From: an uncultured Rhizobiaceae bacterium
Lineage (GTDB): Bacteria > Pseudomonadota > Alphaproteobacteria > Rhizobiales > Rhizobiaceae
Reading direction: 5' to 3'
Length of the DNA: 64,000 nt
Assembly (NCBI GenBank): GCA_951813045.1
Contig: CATOTF010000002.1
Coordinates: forward strand, 1,054,001 to 1,118,000
Position 1 is the stretch's first letter, and the number at the start of each line of letters is the position of its first letter. A program made the position numbers and the translations under genes. This document shows, in pieces, positions 1 to 8,371 of this stretch. The notes beneath the pieces were generated by a model. It ran no database searches. It was given only the letters and a program-made list of their open reading frames with translations, and was not told the DNA's origin.

Positions 1-1
1 G

Positions 2-703
2 ATACAAACGCCTCAAAATCAGGTTGAACTTCCAAAGGTAACAGAACCAGTTACCGAAGCGCCGATACCGGAAACCAAGACTGAGAAGGTCGTTGAGGTT
101 GAGCCAGATCCGGTCCCGACTGACAGACCGGGTTCAACCGATTTATCCACCCGGCCTGAGGAATCTCCGGAAGAACCGGCTAAGAATGAAGAGCCTGAGC
201 TTAAAATTCCCAAGGCTGAAATACTCCAGCCAGAAAAACCAAAAAAAGAAAAGCCCGAACCCGTTGAGCTGAAGACAGAGGACCCCAAAACTGATGAAAT
301 AGAAGTTGCAAAAGTCCAGCCGGCACCGAAAGCCCAGCCGGCACAAAGTGATTCGTCAAAAGTGCCAACGGTGGAAAACCAAACCATCACCCCTAAGGCC
401 GCAAATCCCTCACCCGGCGAAACGCAGACCGTAAAATCTGATGCGGCTGGTCAGGCGCCAATAAAGGCTGAGCCTCAGATTGCGAAAAAAAAGCCGGTTC
501 CAGTGTTAAAAACCGGGAGAGCGATTATCATCAGGCCAGGGGATAATCTATGGCGAATTTCACGTAATACATATGGTCGGGGAATTCGATATACGACCAT
601 CTACAACGCCAACAAAGATCAAATCCGAGACCCAAATCTGATCTACATCGGGCAGGTTTTCAAGATACCTGAAAAACATGAACCCGATACAGATTTAAAA
701 TAA
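2..703 (+). CDS. LysM-domain protein, C-terminal part (5' end outside window)
   Basis: The reading frame is open from the first bases and ends at 703, so only the C-terminal 233 residues or so are visible. The first two thirds are low-complexity, rich in Pro, Glu, Lys and Thr, as in a flexible linker. The last 55 residues form a LysM domain (GRAIIIRPGDNLWRISR at its start, IYIGQVFKIP at its end), which binds N-acetylglucosamine chains of peptidoglycan. This suggests a periplasmic or wall-associated protein, probably anchored by the unseen N-terminus. The enzymatic or structural role cannot be judged. The following gene starts 100 bp downstream and has its own operator, so the two are probably separate units. 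Confidence 0.85.
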   Translation: MQTPQNQVELPKVTEPVTEAPIPETKTEKVVEVEPDPVPTDRPGSTDLSTRPEESPEEPAKNEEPELKIPKAEILQPEKPKKEKPEPVELKTEDPKTDEIEVAKVQPAPKAQPAQSDSSKVPTVENQTITPKAANPSPGETQTVKSDAAGQAPIKAEPQIAKKKPVPVLKTGRAIIIRPGDNLWRISRNTYGRGIRYTTIYNANKDQIRDPNLIYIGQVFKIPEKHEPDTDLK

Positions 704-768
704 ACAGTGTATTTACTTGTTACGTAATGACGTGAGCACTTGTACATCTGGTTGTGAATCACTACTTA

Positions 769-784
769 ATCGTAATAATACGAT
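769..784. promoter_or_regulatory. Palindromic operator candidate for the ArsR-type regulator
   Basis: A perfect inverted repeat, ATCGTA-ATAA-TACGAT, ends 18 bp before the GTG start of the ArsR-type gene at 803. ArsR/SmtB repressors bind short AT-rich imperfect palindromes in their own promoters. This is therefore a likely self-regulatory site that would also control the exporter gene downstream. Binding is inferred. Confidence 0.5.
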
Positions 785-802
785 GAATGTGGAGATCTGC
801 AG

Positions 803-1150
803 GTGAGTTCACTTTCGAAGGTTTCAAATGACACAGGGGCAAGTTACGAAGCCGTCACTTCAATTGAAATGGCTACGGTATTCGCTGCCCTGTCGAATTC
901 CGCGCGTATAGATATATTGCGCTATATTGCTGGTCATAGGCACTGTGGGTGTAAAGAGATCACGGAAGTTTTGCCGCTGGCGCAATCTACGGTTTCACAA
1001 CATCTCAAGGTGTTGATTGAAGCTCGGCTGGTTGTGGTGAAAGCCGTTCCCCCCCGTTCCAAATATGACGTGAATGACGATTTAATTAAGTCTCTATCCC
1101 TAACGACCTGTTCATTTCTTGATTCCTGTTGCGGTGGCGATTGCCAATAG
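803..1150 (+). CDS. ArsR/SmtB-family metal-sensing regulator
   Basis: A 115-residue winged-helix protein. The DNA-binding core runs from MATVFAALSNSARIDILRYI (from residue 23) through the recognition helix AQSTVSQHLKVL. A Cys pair in HCGCKEI lies next to the helix-turn-helix, where metal-sensing ArsR proteins bind thiophilic metals. The C-terminus adds three more Cys (SCCGGDC). These suggest sensing of metals or metalloids such as As(III), Cd or Pb, but the ligand cannot be assigned. The start is GTG at 803. An Atm1-type exporter starts 30 bp downstream, so a metal-responsive operon is likely. As a redox or thiol sensor it would look similar. Confidence 0.85.
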   Translation: MSSLSKVSNDTGASYEAVTSIEMATVFAALSNSARIDILRYIAGHRHCGCKEITEVLPLAQSTVSQHLKVLIEARLVVVKAVPPRSKYDVNDDLIKSLSLTTCSFLDSCCGGDCQ

Positions 1151-1180
1151 GGCGCACCGTTTTTTGTTTGAAAGCCCATT

Positions 1181-3085
1181 TTGTCCAATACCCAAACGCA
1201 CAATAACCATGACAAAAAAGATGCAACGACGCTTTCGACTGTCGCTAATCTTTGGCCCTATATGTGGCCATCCGACCGGCCTGATTTAAAACTCAGAGTT
1301 TTATGGGCGGCGGTATTCCTGGTCTTGGCCAAGCTTGTAACGGCCATTGTACCGTTTTTCTTCAAATTCGCGACTGATGCTTTGAACGGGGTCAGTCAGG
1401 ATATCCCCTGGCTTCCCATCGCACTCACAACACCCATCATGCTGGTGGTTGGGTTTAATGTTGTTCGAATAATCATGACTGGTTTTAACCAGTTACGGGA
1501 CGCTCTGTTTGCCCGTGTTGGGCAACATGCTGTACGGCAGCTGGCGCACCGAACGTTTGTTCATATGCACAAATTATCATTGCGTTTCCATTTGGCCCGC
1601 AGAACCGGCGGCCTGTCCAGGATCATTGAGCGTGGCACAAAGGGTATTGAAGTTATTGTCCGCTTCACGATTTTGAACACTCTGCCGACTCTCTTGGAGT
1701 TCGCCCTGTATGCAGGAATCTTCGCCTATTATTTTGGCTGGAGTTACGTGGCGGTCATAGCAGCAACTGTCTGGGCGTATAGTTATTTTACCATCAAGGC
1801 CAGCGATTGGCGTATTCAAATACGTCGGGACATGAACAACTCCGATACGGACGCGAATTCAAAAGCGATCGATTCACTTTTAAATTTTGAGACTGTAAAA
1901 TATTTTGGCAATGAACGTATGGAAGCCGAACGTTTCGATGCTTCCATGGCAAAATATGAAAAGGCAGCTACGAAAACATGGACCTCGCTAGGTTGGTTGA
2001 ATTTCGGGCAAACTCTCATTTTTTCAGCCGGAATGCTTGCCTGTATGGTTATGTCTGCGCTTGCTGTTCAGCGGGGCGAGCAAACGATTGGCGACTTCGT
2101 TCTCATCAACATGTTCCTTATGCAACTGTCCGTACCGCTCAATTTTATCGGCTTCGTGTATCGTGAAATCCGTCAGGGTTTAACCGACATTGAGGCTATG
2201 TTTGACCTTCTATCGGTTGAAGCAGAAGTGGAAGACAAACCTGGCGCTAACGAACTCGTGGTCGAAAAAGGGGCAATTCGGTTCGACAACGTTGATTTTC
2301 GCTACGATTCTGACCGACCGATTCTCAAAGGTGTTTCATTTGACGTGCCTGCCGGAAAAACAGTTGCGATTGTGGGGCCATCTGGCGCCGGTAAGTCGAC
2401 GATTTCCCGGTTGCTCTATCGTTTTTACGATATCCAGAATGGTTCAATCACGATTGATGGTCAGGACTTGCGTGAAGTGAAGCAGGAGAGCCTTCGTGCG
2501 GTAATCGGCATGGTGCCTCAGGATACGGTGCTGTTTAACGACACGATTGCCTACAATGTGCGATATGGCCGTACCAGTGCAACGGATGAGGAGGTCCACA
2601 AAGCCGCAGAGCGGGCTCAAATTGGAGAATTTATCGCCCGATTGCCCAAGGGGTATGACACTCAAGTGGGTGAACGGGGTCTCAAGCTCTCCGGTGGCGA
2701 AAAACAACGGGTTGCAATCGCGCGAACCCTGTTGAAAGCCCCTCCGATCTTGATTTTAGACGAAGCGACCTCCGCGCTAGACACCCAAACCGAACAGGAA
2801 ATCAAATCGGCGCTTGATATCGTTTCACAAAACCGAACGACAGTGGTGATTGCGCACAGGCTTTCGACTGTCATTGATGCTGATGAGATAATCGTACTGG
2901 AAGCTGGTGAAATCGCAGAACGCGGCACCCACGGGGTGTTGCTCAAGAAAGATGGTCTGTATGCTGCCATGTGGAACAGACAACTGGAAGCATCAGAAGC
3001 GGAGAAAAGATTGCGCGAGGCCCATGAGAATGATGACCTGGGAGTCGTTATAAAACGACCGGTCCATGGACTTACGCCAACATGA
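1181..3085 (+). CDS. Atm1-type ABC exporter (thiol-conjugate/heavy-metal export)
   Basis: A 634-residue half-transporter with an N-terminal membrane domain (about residues 35-330, six helices) fused to an ATPase domain. The ATPase has Walker [10 protein letters not shown] (399-407), the signature LSGGE (503-507), Walker B ILILDE (523-528) and the switch His in VIAHR (559). Sequence style and length fit the Atm1/HMT1 branch, which exports glutathione-derived conjugates and supports metal tolerance or Fe-S maturation outside mitochondria. The start is a TTG at 1181: a stop codon lies 12 bp upstream in frame, and the N-terminus matches family length. It follows an ArsR-type regulator, and its stop overlaps the next gene by 4 bp (ATGA), so they are co-translated. 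Confidence 0.88.
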   Translation: MSNTQTHNNHDKKDATTLSTVANLWPYMWPSDRPDLKLRVLWAAVFLVLAKLVTAIVPFFFKFATDALNGVSQDIPWLPIALTTPIMLVVGFNVVRIIMTGFNQLRDALFARVGQHAVRQLAHRTFVHMHKLSLRFHLARRTGGLSRIIERGTKGIEVIVRFTILNTLPTLLEFALYAGIFAYYFGWSYVAVIAATVWAYSYFTIKASDWRIQIRRDMNNSDTDANSKAIDSLLNFETVKYFGNERMEAERFDASMAKYEKAATKTWTSLGWLNFGQTLIFSAGMLACMVMSALAVQRGEQTIGDFVLINMFLMQLSVPLNFIGFVYREIRQGLTDIEAMFDLLSVEAEVEDKPGANELVVEKGAIRFDNVDFRYDSDRPILKGVSFDVPAGKTVAIVGPSGAGKSTISRLLYRFYDIQNGSITIDGQDLREVKQESLRAVIGMVPQDTVLFNDTIAYNVRYGRTSATDEEVHKAAERAQIGEFIARLPKGYDTQVGERGLKLSGGEKQRVAIARTLLKAPPILILDEATSALDTQTEQEIKSALDIVSQNRTTVVIAHRLSTVIDADEIIVLEAGEIAERGTHGVLLKKDGLYAAMWNRQLEASEAEKRLREAHENDDLGVVIKRPVHGLTPT

Positions 3086-3798
3086 CAATGCGTGGGGCGG
3101 TTCTGGCATTAATTACGGTGGTTTTAATGCTACCTGGTAATGTTGACGCTCAACAAAAAGTTGAGTTGGAGTTGGTGTTAGCGATGGATACATCGACCAG
3201 CGTGAATGAAGACGAATATATACTTCAACGGGACGGGCTCGCACACGCTTTCGTTCACCCTCAAATACTTTCGGCGATTTCTGGCCTTGGAAAAGAAGGT
3301 ATGGCTGTTACCGTCGTGCAATGGGCAGGATCATTACAACAAATTGTCGCTGTGGAATGGGCGCATTTGAACGACGAGGCGTCCGTACGTCAATTTGCAA
3401 ATCAAATCCGCTCAATGCCGCGAAGGATGAACGGATTTACGGATATTGCAAATGCGATCAGTTTCTCCGTCGATCAAATATTCACCAATGATTTTGAAGG
3501 CAATCGCCTCACAATTGACGTTTCGGGCGACGGGACAAGCGGGCAAAATGACCCGCGTATTCCGCGTGACGCTGCAATACTTCAAGGGCTTACCATAAAT
3601 GGCCTCGTTATTCATACGATTGAACATGACCTTGGTGATCTTGCCCGATATGATCTTCAAACCCATTATCGAGAGCGGGTAATCGGAGGGCCGGGTGCTT
3701 TTATGCTCAATGCCGAGAGTTTCGCGGATTTCGCGCAATCCATGCGTGAAAAACTTTATCGGGAGATTTCTGGGCCGCTTTTTGCATTTAATCGATAA
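3082..3798 (+). CDS. DUF1194 exported von Willebrand A-like protein
   Basis: A 238-residue protein with a signal peptide (hydrophobic run ALITVVLMLPGNVDA). A von Willebrand A-like fold follows, with the metal-site motif DTSTSV near residue 38 and a second Asp-containing loop, DVSGDGTSGQ. This is the DUF1194 family, common in Rhizobiales and of unknown function. vWA domains generally bind protein partners through Mg, so an envelope role is likely. It overlaps the exporter gene by 4 bp, and psd lies 85 bp downstream. Confidence 0.82.
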   Translation: MTMRGAVLALITVVLMLPGNVDAQQKVELELVLAMDTSTSVNEDEYILQRDGLAHAFVHPQILSAISGLGKEGMAVTVVQWAGSLQQIVAVEWAHLNDEASVRQFANQIRSMPRRMNGFTDIANAISFSVDQIFTNDFEGNRLTIDVSGDGTSGQNDPRIPRDAAILQGLTINGLVIHTIEHDLGDLARYDLQTHYRERVIGGPGAFMLNAESFADFAQSMREKLYREISGPLFAFNR

Positions 3799-3883
3799 CG
3801 TATAGAGCTTGGCGGGTAGCGTTCGACGTTGTATATCACACGTCACTTCCCAATTTGCAGGGAGCCCTCCAGAGAGAGATTAA

Positions 3884-4585
3884 ATGTCGATCAGCAATTC
3901 TATCCGCGATGCTATGGTACCAATCCACAAGGAGGGCTACCGGTTTATCGCGATTTTTGCGGTGATCTCGATCGTGCTGGGGTTCGTCTGGCAACCATTG
4001 TTTTGGATTGGCCTGATTTTAACGATCTGGTGCACGCTGTTTTTTAGAGATCCTTTGCGGGTTGTACCGGTAAGCGATGATTTGATAGTCAGCCCGGCTG
4101 ATGGCGTGATTTCCAGTATTGGACTTTTTACGCCTCCCGCCGAACTGGATCTGGGGGACGAGCCCCGTATGCGCATTACGGTTTTCATGAACGTATTCAA
4201 TTGCCACGTGAACCGTGCGCCGGTACGCGGCGAGGTTTTGATTTCCAAACACCGTCCCGGCGCTTTTTTATCGGCTGATCTTGATAAGGCATCGGAAGAT
4301 AACGAGCGCCACAGCATATTAATTGATGGTCCCCATGGCCCTGTTGGCACGGTCCAGATTGCTGGATTGGTGGCGCGTCGAATCCTGTGCTGGACTAAAC
4401 AATTGGATGCGCTGGGGCAGGGGGAACGTTTTGGGCTCATAAGATTTGGTTCAAGGGTCGACGTGTTCCTTCCGGAAGGGGCGACGCCGCGTGTTTCACT
4501 CGGCCAGTCAATGATTGCCGGTGAGACAATCATCGCCGCACACAACGATGTCGCGCATTCCAGCCCCACCCCCAGAAGCATTTAA
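3884..4585 (+). CDS. psd: Phosphatidylserine decarboxylase proenzyme
   Basis: Converts phosphatidylserine to phosphatidylethanolamine at the inner membrane. The 233-residue length fits the short alphaproteobacterial Psd type. Two hydrophobic segments near residues 22-55 anchor the protein. The self-cleavage site is in RFGSRVDV near residue 195, where cleavage between Gly and Ser gives the pyruvoyl group. Other family signatures are the DGVISSIG segment and [13 protein letters not shown] with its conserved His. It is followed by pssA, which makes its substrate, 12 bp downstream. Confidence 0.95.
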   Translation: MSISNSIRDAMVPIHKEGYRFIAIFAVISIVLGFVWQPLFWIGLILTIWCTLFFRDPLRVVPVSDDLIVSPADGVISSIGLFTPPAELDLGDEPRMRITVFMNVFNCHVNRAPVRGEVLISKHRPGAFLSADLDKASEDNERHSILIDGPHGPVGTVQIAGLVARRILCWTKQLDALGQGERFGLIRFGSRVDVFLPEGATPRVSLGQSMIAGETIIAAHNDVAHSSPTPRSI

Positions 4586-4597
4586 GGGCGTTTGATA

Positions 4598-5464
4598 ATG
4601 AAACCGCCCTTCCAGGATTTCGAACCAAAAGGTAAAGACGAAGGCCCAAGCAGTTCCGAAGATGGTGTTGAGCCGCCTGTTCTGTTTGAAGAAGAATCGG
4701 AAGAGGTTGCCAGTATTTCGCGCCTGCGTGATGTGCCTTTCAGAATGCTTGTTCCAAATCTCATCACGCTTGGCGCGATTTGTTCTGGCCTGTCGAGTAT
4801 CCGCCTGGCAATTGAAGATCGGTTTGAACTTGCCATCGTGGCAATTGTATTTGCCGCTATACTAGATGGTCTCGATGGCCGTGTGGCGCGGTTCCTGAAA
4901 TCCACTACATCGTTTGGCGAACAGATGGATTCTTTAGCTGATTTCGTGAATTTTGGAGTAGCACCGGCTCTGGTGCTTTACATTTGGGCATTGAAAGACG
5001 CGCGTACAATCGGCTGGATCATCGCTTTGGTATTTGCGATTTGTGGTTGCCTGCGGCTTGCGCGGTTCAACGTCATGCTGGATGATCCGGACCGGCCCGA
5101 TTGGCAGGTGGATTTTTTCACCGGAGTGCCCGCGCCTGCAGGGGCGTTGCTGGTCCTGCTTCCGGTGTATTTAGGTTTGTTGGGGCTGGAGCCAAGCCTG
5201 TCTGTGACCATATTCTCCGGTGCTTATATGCTGTTTGTCGGCTTTTTGCTGGTGTCAAATATTCCAACATGGTCTGGCAAAAGGGCGGGCCAACGAATCT
5301 CGCCGAATTGGGTATTGCCGGTGATGATCGGGCTCATGTTGATGATTGTCGTTTTGTTTAGCTACCCATGGACCGTGCTTACCCTGGTAAGTATCGCCTA
5401 TCTGGCAACAATTCCGTTCAGTCTTCGCGATTGGAATATCAGGGAAGCCGCGGAGAATAATTAG
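4598..5464 (+). CDS. pssA: CDP-diacylglycerol-serine O-phosphatidyltransferase
   Basis: Makes phosphatidylserine from CDP-diacylglycerol and serine. The CDP-alcohol phosphotransferase motif is seen as LDGLDGRVAR, then GEQMDSLADF, with all Asp ligands present. Several hydrophobic segments follow, as expected for an integral membrane enzyme. ATG at 4598 is the likely start; a TTG two codons upstream at 4592 is possible. The stop codon is unusual: the T and A are the insertion target of the downstream IS element and the final G is the first base of that element. The uninterrupted sequence would have read TAA, so the protein is unaffected. Confidence 0.93.
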   Translation: MKPPFQDFEPKGKDEGPSSSEDGVEPPVLFEEESEEVASISRLRDVPFRMLVPNLITLGAICSGLSSIRLAIEDRFELAIVAIVFAAILDGLDGRVARFLKSTTSFGEQMDSLADFVNFGVAPALVLYIWALKDARTIGWIIALVFAICGCLRLARFNVMLDDPDRPDWQVDFFTGVPAPAGALLVLLPVYLGLLGLEPSLSVTIFSGAYMLFVGFLLVSNIPTWSGKRAGQRISPNWVLPVMIGLMLMIVVLFSYPWTVLTLVSIAYLATIPFSLRDWNIREAAENN

Positions 5465-6144
5465 TCGTCCGTGCCAAACGTGATGTTTATCTTTTGGCTT
5501 GCTGTGTTTGGGTTATTTTTTTGGCTGCTTTTGGTTTTGTTCAAACGGAGCAGGTTTTGTGTGTATCAGTCCATGCCAGGATCAAGTACAAAAGATCACA
5601 TAGCCAGCGTGCTAACAGTCGGAAGTTGTGGCCGATTGCGGCGAACATTGCGTTTAAACAATCGCCCTTTGGACCACGATAATAGCACCGTTCCATACGA
5701 TGATCCTGTTTGGCATGGCCGATGATGGGCTCGATGGCCTGTCGTCGTTTTAACTCCCGGGCAATTTGCGGTGTAACATCCCGTTTGGCCCCCGATAGAA
5801 AGACCTCAACATCATCCACCTTGATGCCGTGTCCCTTATACCCTTTGTCGGCCACGGCGCGCTTAACCTTGGAGTTGGTCAACCGCTCCACCTGTTCAAT
5901 CTGCCCCTTGAGTGTGTGCCCATCATAGGGTGCCCCTTCCAGCGATTGCCACCCAATGATGAACTGCCCCGCAGCAGAGCGTTTGGTGGGAGTGGCCAGC
6001 GAGACCTTGTTGCCAAACTCATAGCGCTTGTGAGCCTTGCCTTTTGAGAATACCTGGACATGGGGTTCGTGCAGAGAATAGATTTTTGGTTTGTGCCGAC
6101 TATCTTTGGACTTGTCCCGTATTAATTCCGCATCCTGTTCTCGT

Positions 6145-7002
6145 TTAACTCGTTTTTCGTTCAAATTTGATGGGCGACATTCCTCCTATTGCTGAGTGTC
6201 TTCTGCGGCTGTTGTAAAAGCCGTTGATGTATTGGAACAGGGCGTCGGTTGCTTGCTGTCGTGTTTGCCATGTGCCGCGCCAGATGAGTTCGGCTTTGAG
6301 TGTTTTGAAGAACGTCTCGACCACGGCGTTGTCCCAGCAATTGCCTTTTCGGCTCATGGACACTTTAAACTTCAGTTCACGCATTCGTTTTTGATAATCA
6401 TGAGAGCAGTATTGACTGCCACGGTCCGTATGATGAATGCAGCCCGGCGGTGGGTTTCGAAGGGCCAAAGCCCGGTTGAGAGCCTGCAATGCCAAGTCTT
6501 TCTTCAACCGGTTGCTGACAGCCCAACCCACCACACGGCGTGAATGTAGATCGATCATCACTGCCAGATACAGCCAGCCCTCACGGGTCCAGATGTAGCT
6601 GATGTCACCTGCCCATTTCTGGTTGGGTTTATCCGCTTGGAAGTTCCGCCCCAGCAAGTTAGGCGCAATGTTGAAGCGGTGATTGCTATCGGTCGTAGCT
6701 TTGTATTTGCGTGTTCTGACCACTCGAATGCCGTTGTCGCGCATCAGGCGGCCAACACGGCGGTGACCAATAGCAAGGCCGGCTTCCTTCAACTCCTGCG
6801 TCATTCTCGGGCGACCATAACTGCCAAGGCTCAAGTGATGCTGTTCACGGATGTGCGCCAGAACCACCATGTCATCGCGCTGCCGTTGACTAACAGGGCG
6901 GTTGTGCCAGGCACGATAACCACGCGATGTAACATTCAGAATATGGCAAAGCCGATCCACCGGAACGTGTTTCCTGTGTTCTTCGACAAACGCAAATCTC
7001 AC
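6145..7002 (-). CDS. IS3-family transposase OrfB (DDE integrase-like)
   Basis: Catalyses transposition of the surrounding IS3-family element. Its 285 residues include an HTH_21-like N-terminal part (ASYGRPRMTQ-type region, here SLGSYGRPRM). The rve/RNase H-fold core follows with the DDE residues in WAGDISYIW, HHTDRGSQY and VVETFFKTLK. The GTG at 7002 overlaps the orfA stop by 4 bp (GTGA). Translation may use coupling, or the programmed frameshift common in IS3 elements, but I saw no clear A-rich slippery run. All motifs are intact, so the enzyme is probably active. Confidence 0.93.
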   Translation of the reverse strand: MRFAFVEEHRKHVPVDRLCHILNVTSRGYRAWHNRPVSQRQRDDMVVLAHIREQHHLSLGSYGRPRMTQELKEAGLAIGHRRVGRLMRDNGIRVVRTRKYKATTDSNHRFNIAPNLLGRNFQADKPNQKWAGDISYIWTREGWLYLAVMIDLHSRRVVGWAVSNRLKKDLALQALNRALALRNPPPGCIHHTDRGSQYCSHDYQKRMRELKFKVSMSRKGNCWDNAVVETFFKTLKAELIWRGTWQTRQQATDALFQYINGFYNSRRRHSAIGGMSPIKFERKTS

Positions 7003-7274
7003 TTGCTTTGACCCGCGAAGAACACTGTTGCCTTCTTTAATATCTCCCTCTCCTCCGTGAGGAGACGAACCTCTCTGCGAAGCCGCTCATTCTCTTTGGC
7101 CAGATCAATATCAACCGATGGTGGAAGGTCATCAGGCCGGGATTGTTGTATCCATTTCGATAACGTCGAAAAGCCGACCCCCAAATCTGATGCCACTTGT
7201 TTCCGGGTAAGTCCGCTGGTCAGCGCAATACGCACCGCTTCACGCTTGAATTCGTCTGTGTGGCCTCGTGCCAT
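6999..7274 (-). CDS. IS3-family OrfA (HTH DNA-binding subunit)
   Basis: A 91-residue protein with the typical HTH_Tnp_1 domain at its N-terminus (HTDEFKREAVRIALTSG) and a leucine-zipper-like coiled coil at its C-terminus (ENERLRREVRLLTEEREIL). It ends in the classic LKKATVFFA. OrfA recognises the element's ends and fuses with OrfB or regulates it. Its start lies 63 bp inside the element end at 7337. It looks complete. Confidence 0.93.
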   Translation of the reverse strand: MARGHTDEFKREAVRIALTSGLTRKQVASDLGVGFSTLSKWIQQSRPDDLPPSVDIDLAKENERLRREVRLLTEEREILKKATVFFAGQSK

Positions 7275-7479
7275 AATAGTTCTCCTTGATGGGATTAATC
7301 CAATTCAAGGACACGGAACTAAACCGTGACAAGTCCACTTTCACCTGCGCGGCGATCTGATCGCACTGCTCGTGTAGCGTTGCAAAAGCAAGTTGCAAGG
7401 CAGCGTTGTGAGCCAGTTTACGAGCCACATCCCGCTTCAACCGCCCCATCTTGGTAGAGAGATTGCGGATGTGCCGTTT

Positions 7480-7528
7480 TGCGGCCCTGAACCTGCGGCC
7501 CTGAACCTGCGGCCTTGAACCTGCGGCC
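7480..7528. repeat. 14-bp tandem repeat, 3.5 copies, inside the IS5-type transposase gene
   Basis: The unit TGCGGCCCTGAACC occurs at 7480-7493, 7494-7507 and, with one change, 7508-7521, followed by the first 7 bp of a fourth copy. On the coding strand, one unit plus 7 bp encodes GRRFRAA, which joins the two halves of the transposase in frame. The two extra units add 28 bp and shift the frame. This is probably replication slippage between the 7-bp GGCCGCA repeats already present. Confidence 0.88.
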
Positions 7529-8371
7529 ATGAAAAGCCCGCATGGCCAAAACCAGATCGCGCTTGCCAACACGCACATAGGATTGGCGCAACTTGATGGC
7601 ATGTATTTTGGCAAACCGGTTCAGCGCAATGATACACTTGTACAGCAGCTTGCCATCGGTGGGATAAGTGATGGCTTTGGGTTGAACTGTCGTATCGACA
7701 ACGATGCGGGTCAGATGACGCTTTTGCATGGCCCCTGACGTCACCGCCACATTCAGGCTTTCGGCCAGCACAGCTTCCAATTCCTCGCACCCCATTCGTT
7801 TACGGAACTTGGTCATGGTGGGGCGGTCGACCGGGAGTTTGTGCTGGAAGAATTGTTCGCCTGTGAAGACTTGAAAATACGGGTTCTCCAACCATGCCTC
7901 CAGCACGGCTTCATCAGAAAGCCCACGCATGTGTTTGAGAATGTGCAGTCCCAGCATCAATCGAGTATTGGCACCGGGACGGCCTTTATTGGCGTAACGG
8001 GTGCCGATGCGCTCTTCCAGTAAGGACCAGTTGATCGCCGAGCCCAGACGGATCAATTCGTGTTTCTCATCGATCATATCGGCGAGTTCGCGCTTGAACA
8101 GATCACGTTCACTACAGACACGGGCTTTGGGCTTCACGACACCCTCCCTGAAGAACAAATCGGCTGGGGTGAAGGAATCATAACTATGCGCGAGCCGCAA
8201 TATCGTCGATCAAAACGAAGGGAAAAGTACCAGAAAAACCGCCAATGAGCACCAGAACATGGCAATTATGAATACTGGTAAGAGATAAAAAATAACGCAA
8301 AATCAAAGCAGTAAGAACTTGGCACAGACGACTAAGTAAGATACGTTTTCCTGTTCGGGCGAAGACGACGA

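Larger units (their letters stand above)
6107..7337 (-). mobile_element. IS3-family insertion sequence, apparently intact
   Basis: It is 1231 bp long. The terminal repeats start TGGACTTGTCCCG at 6107 on the plus strand and TGGACTTGTCACGG from 7337 on the minus strand. It is flanked by a 3-bp direct repeat, CTT (6104-6106 and 7338-7340), typical of IS3-family insertion. It carries orfA and orfB with all catalytic residues. It lies inside the IS5-type transposase gene and is therefore the younger insertion. The clean target duplication suggests simple transposition without later rearrangement. Confidence 0.93.
5541..8200 (-). pseudogene. IS5-type transposase, broken by frameshift and by an IS3 insertion
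   Basis: The N-terminal part (8200 to about 7528) contains the DUF772-like domain and the first catalytic Asp (IVVDTTVQPKA). The middle part continues in another frame after a 14-bp repeat array (RHIRNLSTKMGRLKRDVARK). The C-terminal part (about 6103 to 5541) has YSLHEP, the second Asp in DKGYKGHG, and the Glu region IEPIIGHAKQ. Removing the nested element and one copy of its 3-bp duplication joins AAQVK to DSRHKPKIYSL in frame. Returning the repeat to one unit plus its 7-bp remainder restores the other junction. The gene is therefore broken by two events. Confidence 0.9.
5464..8332 (-). mobile_element. IS5-superfamily element, inactivated and carrying a nested IS3 element
   Basis: The ends are inverted repeats: GTCGTCCGTGCCAA at 5464-5477 on the plus strand, matched by GTCGTCTGTGCCAA reading inward from 8332 on the minus strand. 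Both ends are flanked by TA (5462-5463 and 8333-8334), consistent with a 2-bp TA target duplication as in some IS5 groups. Without the nested element, its target duplication and a repeat expansion, the unit would be about 1.6 kb with a transposase of about 465 residues. It separates two convergent genes, pssA and the RND pump. The exact IS5 subgroup, or an IS1182-like assignment, cannot be fixed by eye. Confidence 0.85.

Noticed and set aside
3937-4581. A long minus-strand frame antisense to psd
   Set aside because: psd has all its catalytic motifs on the plus strand. The antisense frame has no recognisable domain and is a coding shadow.
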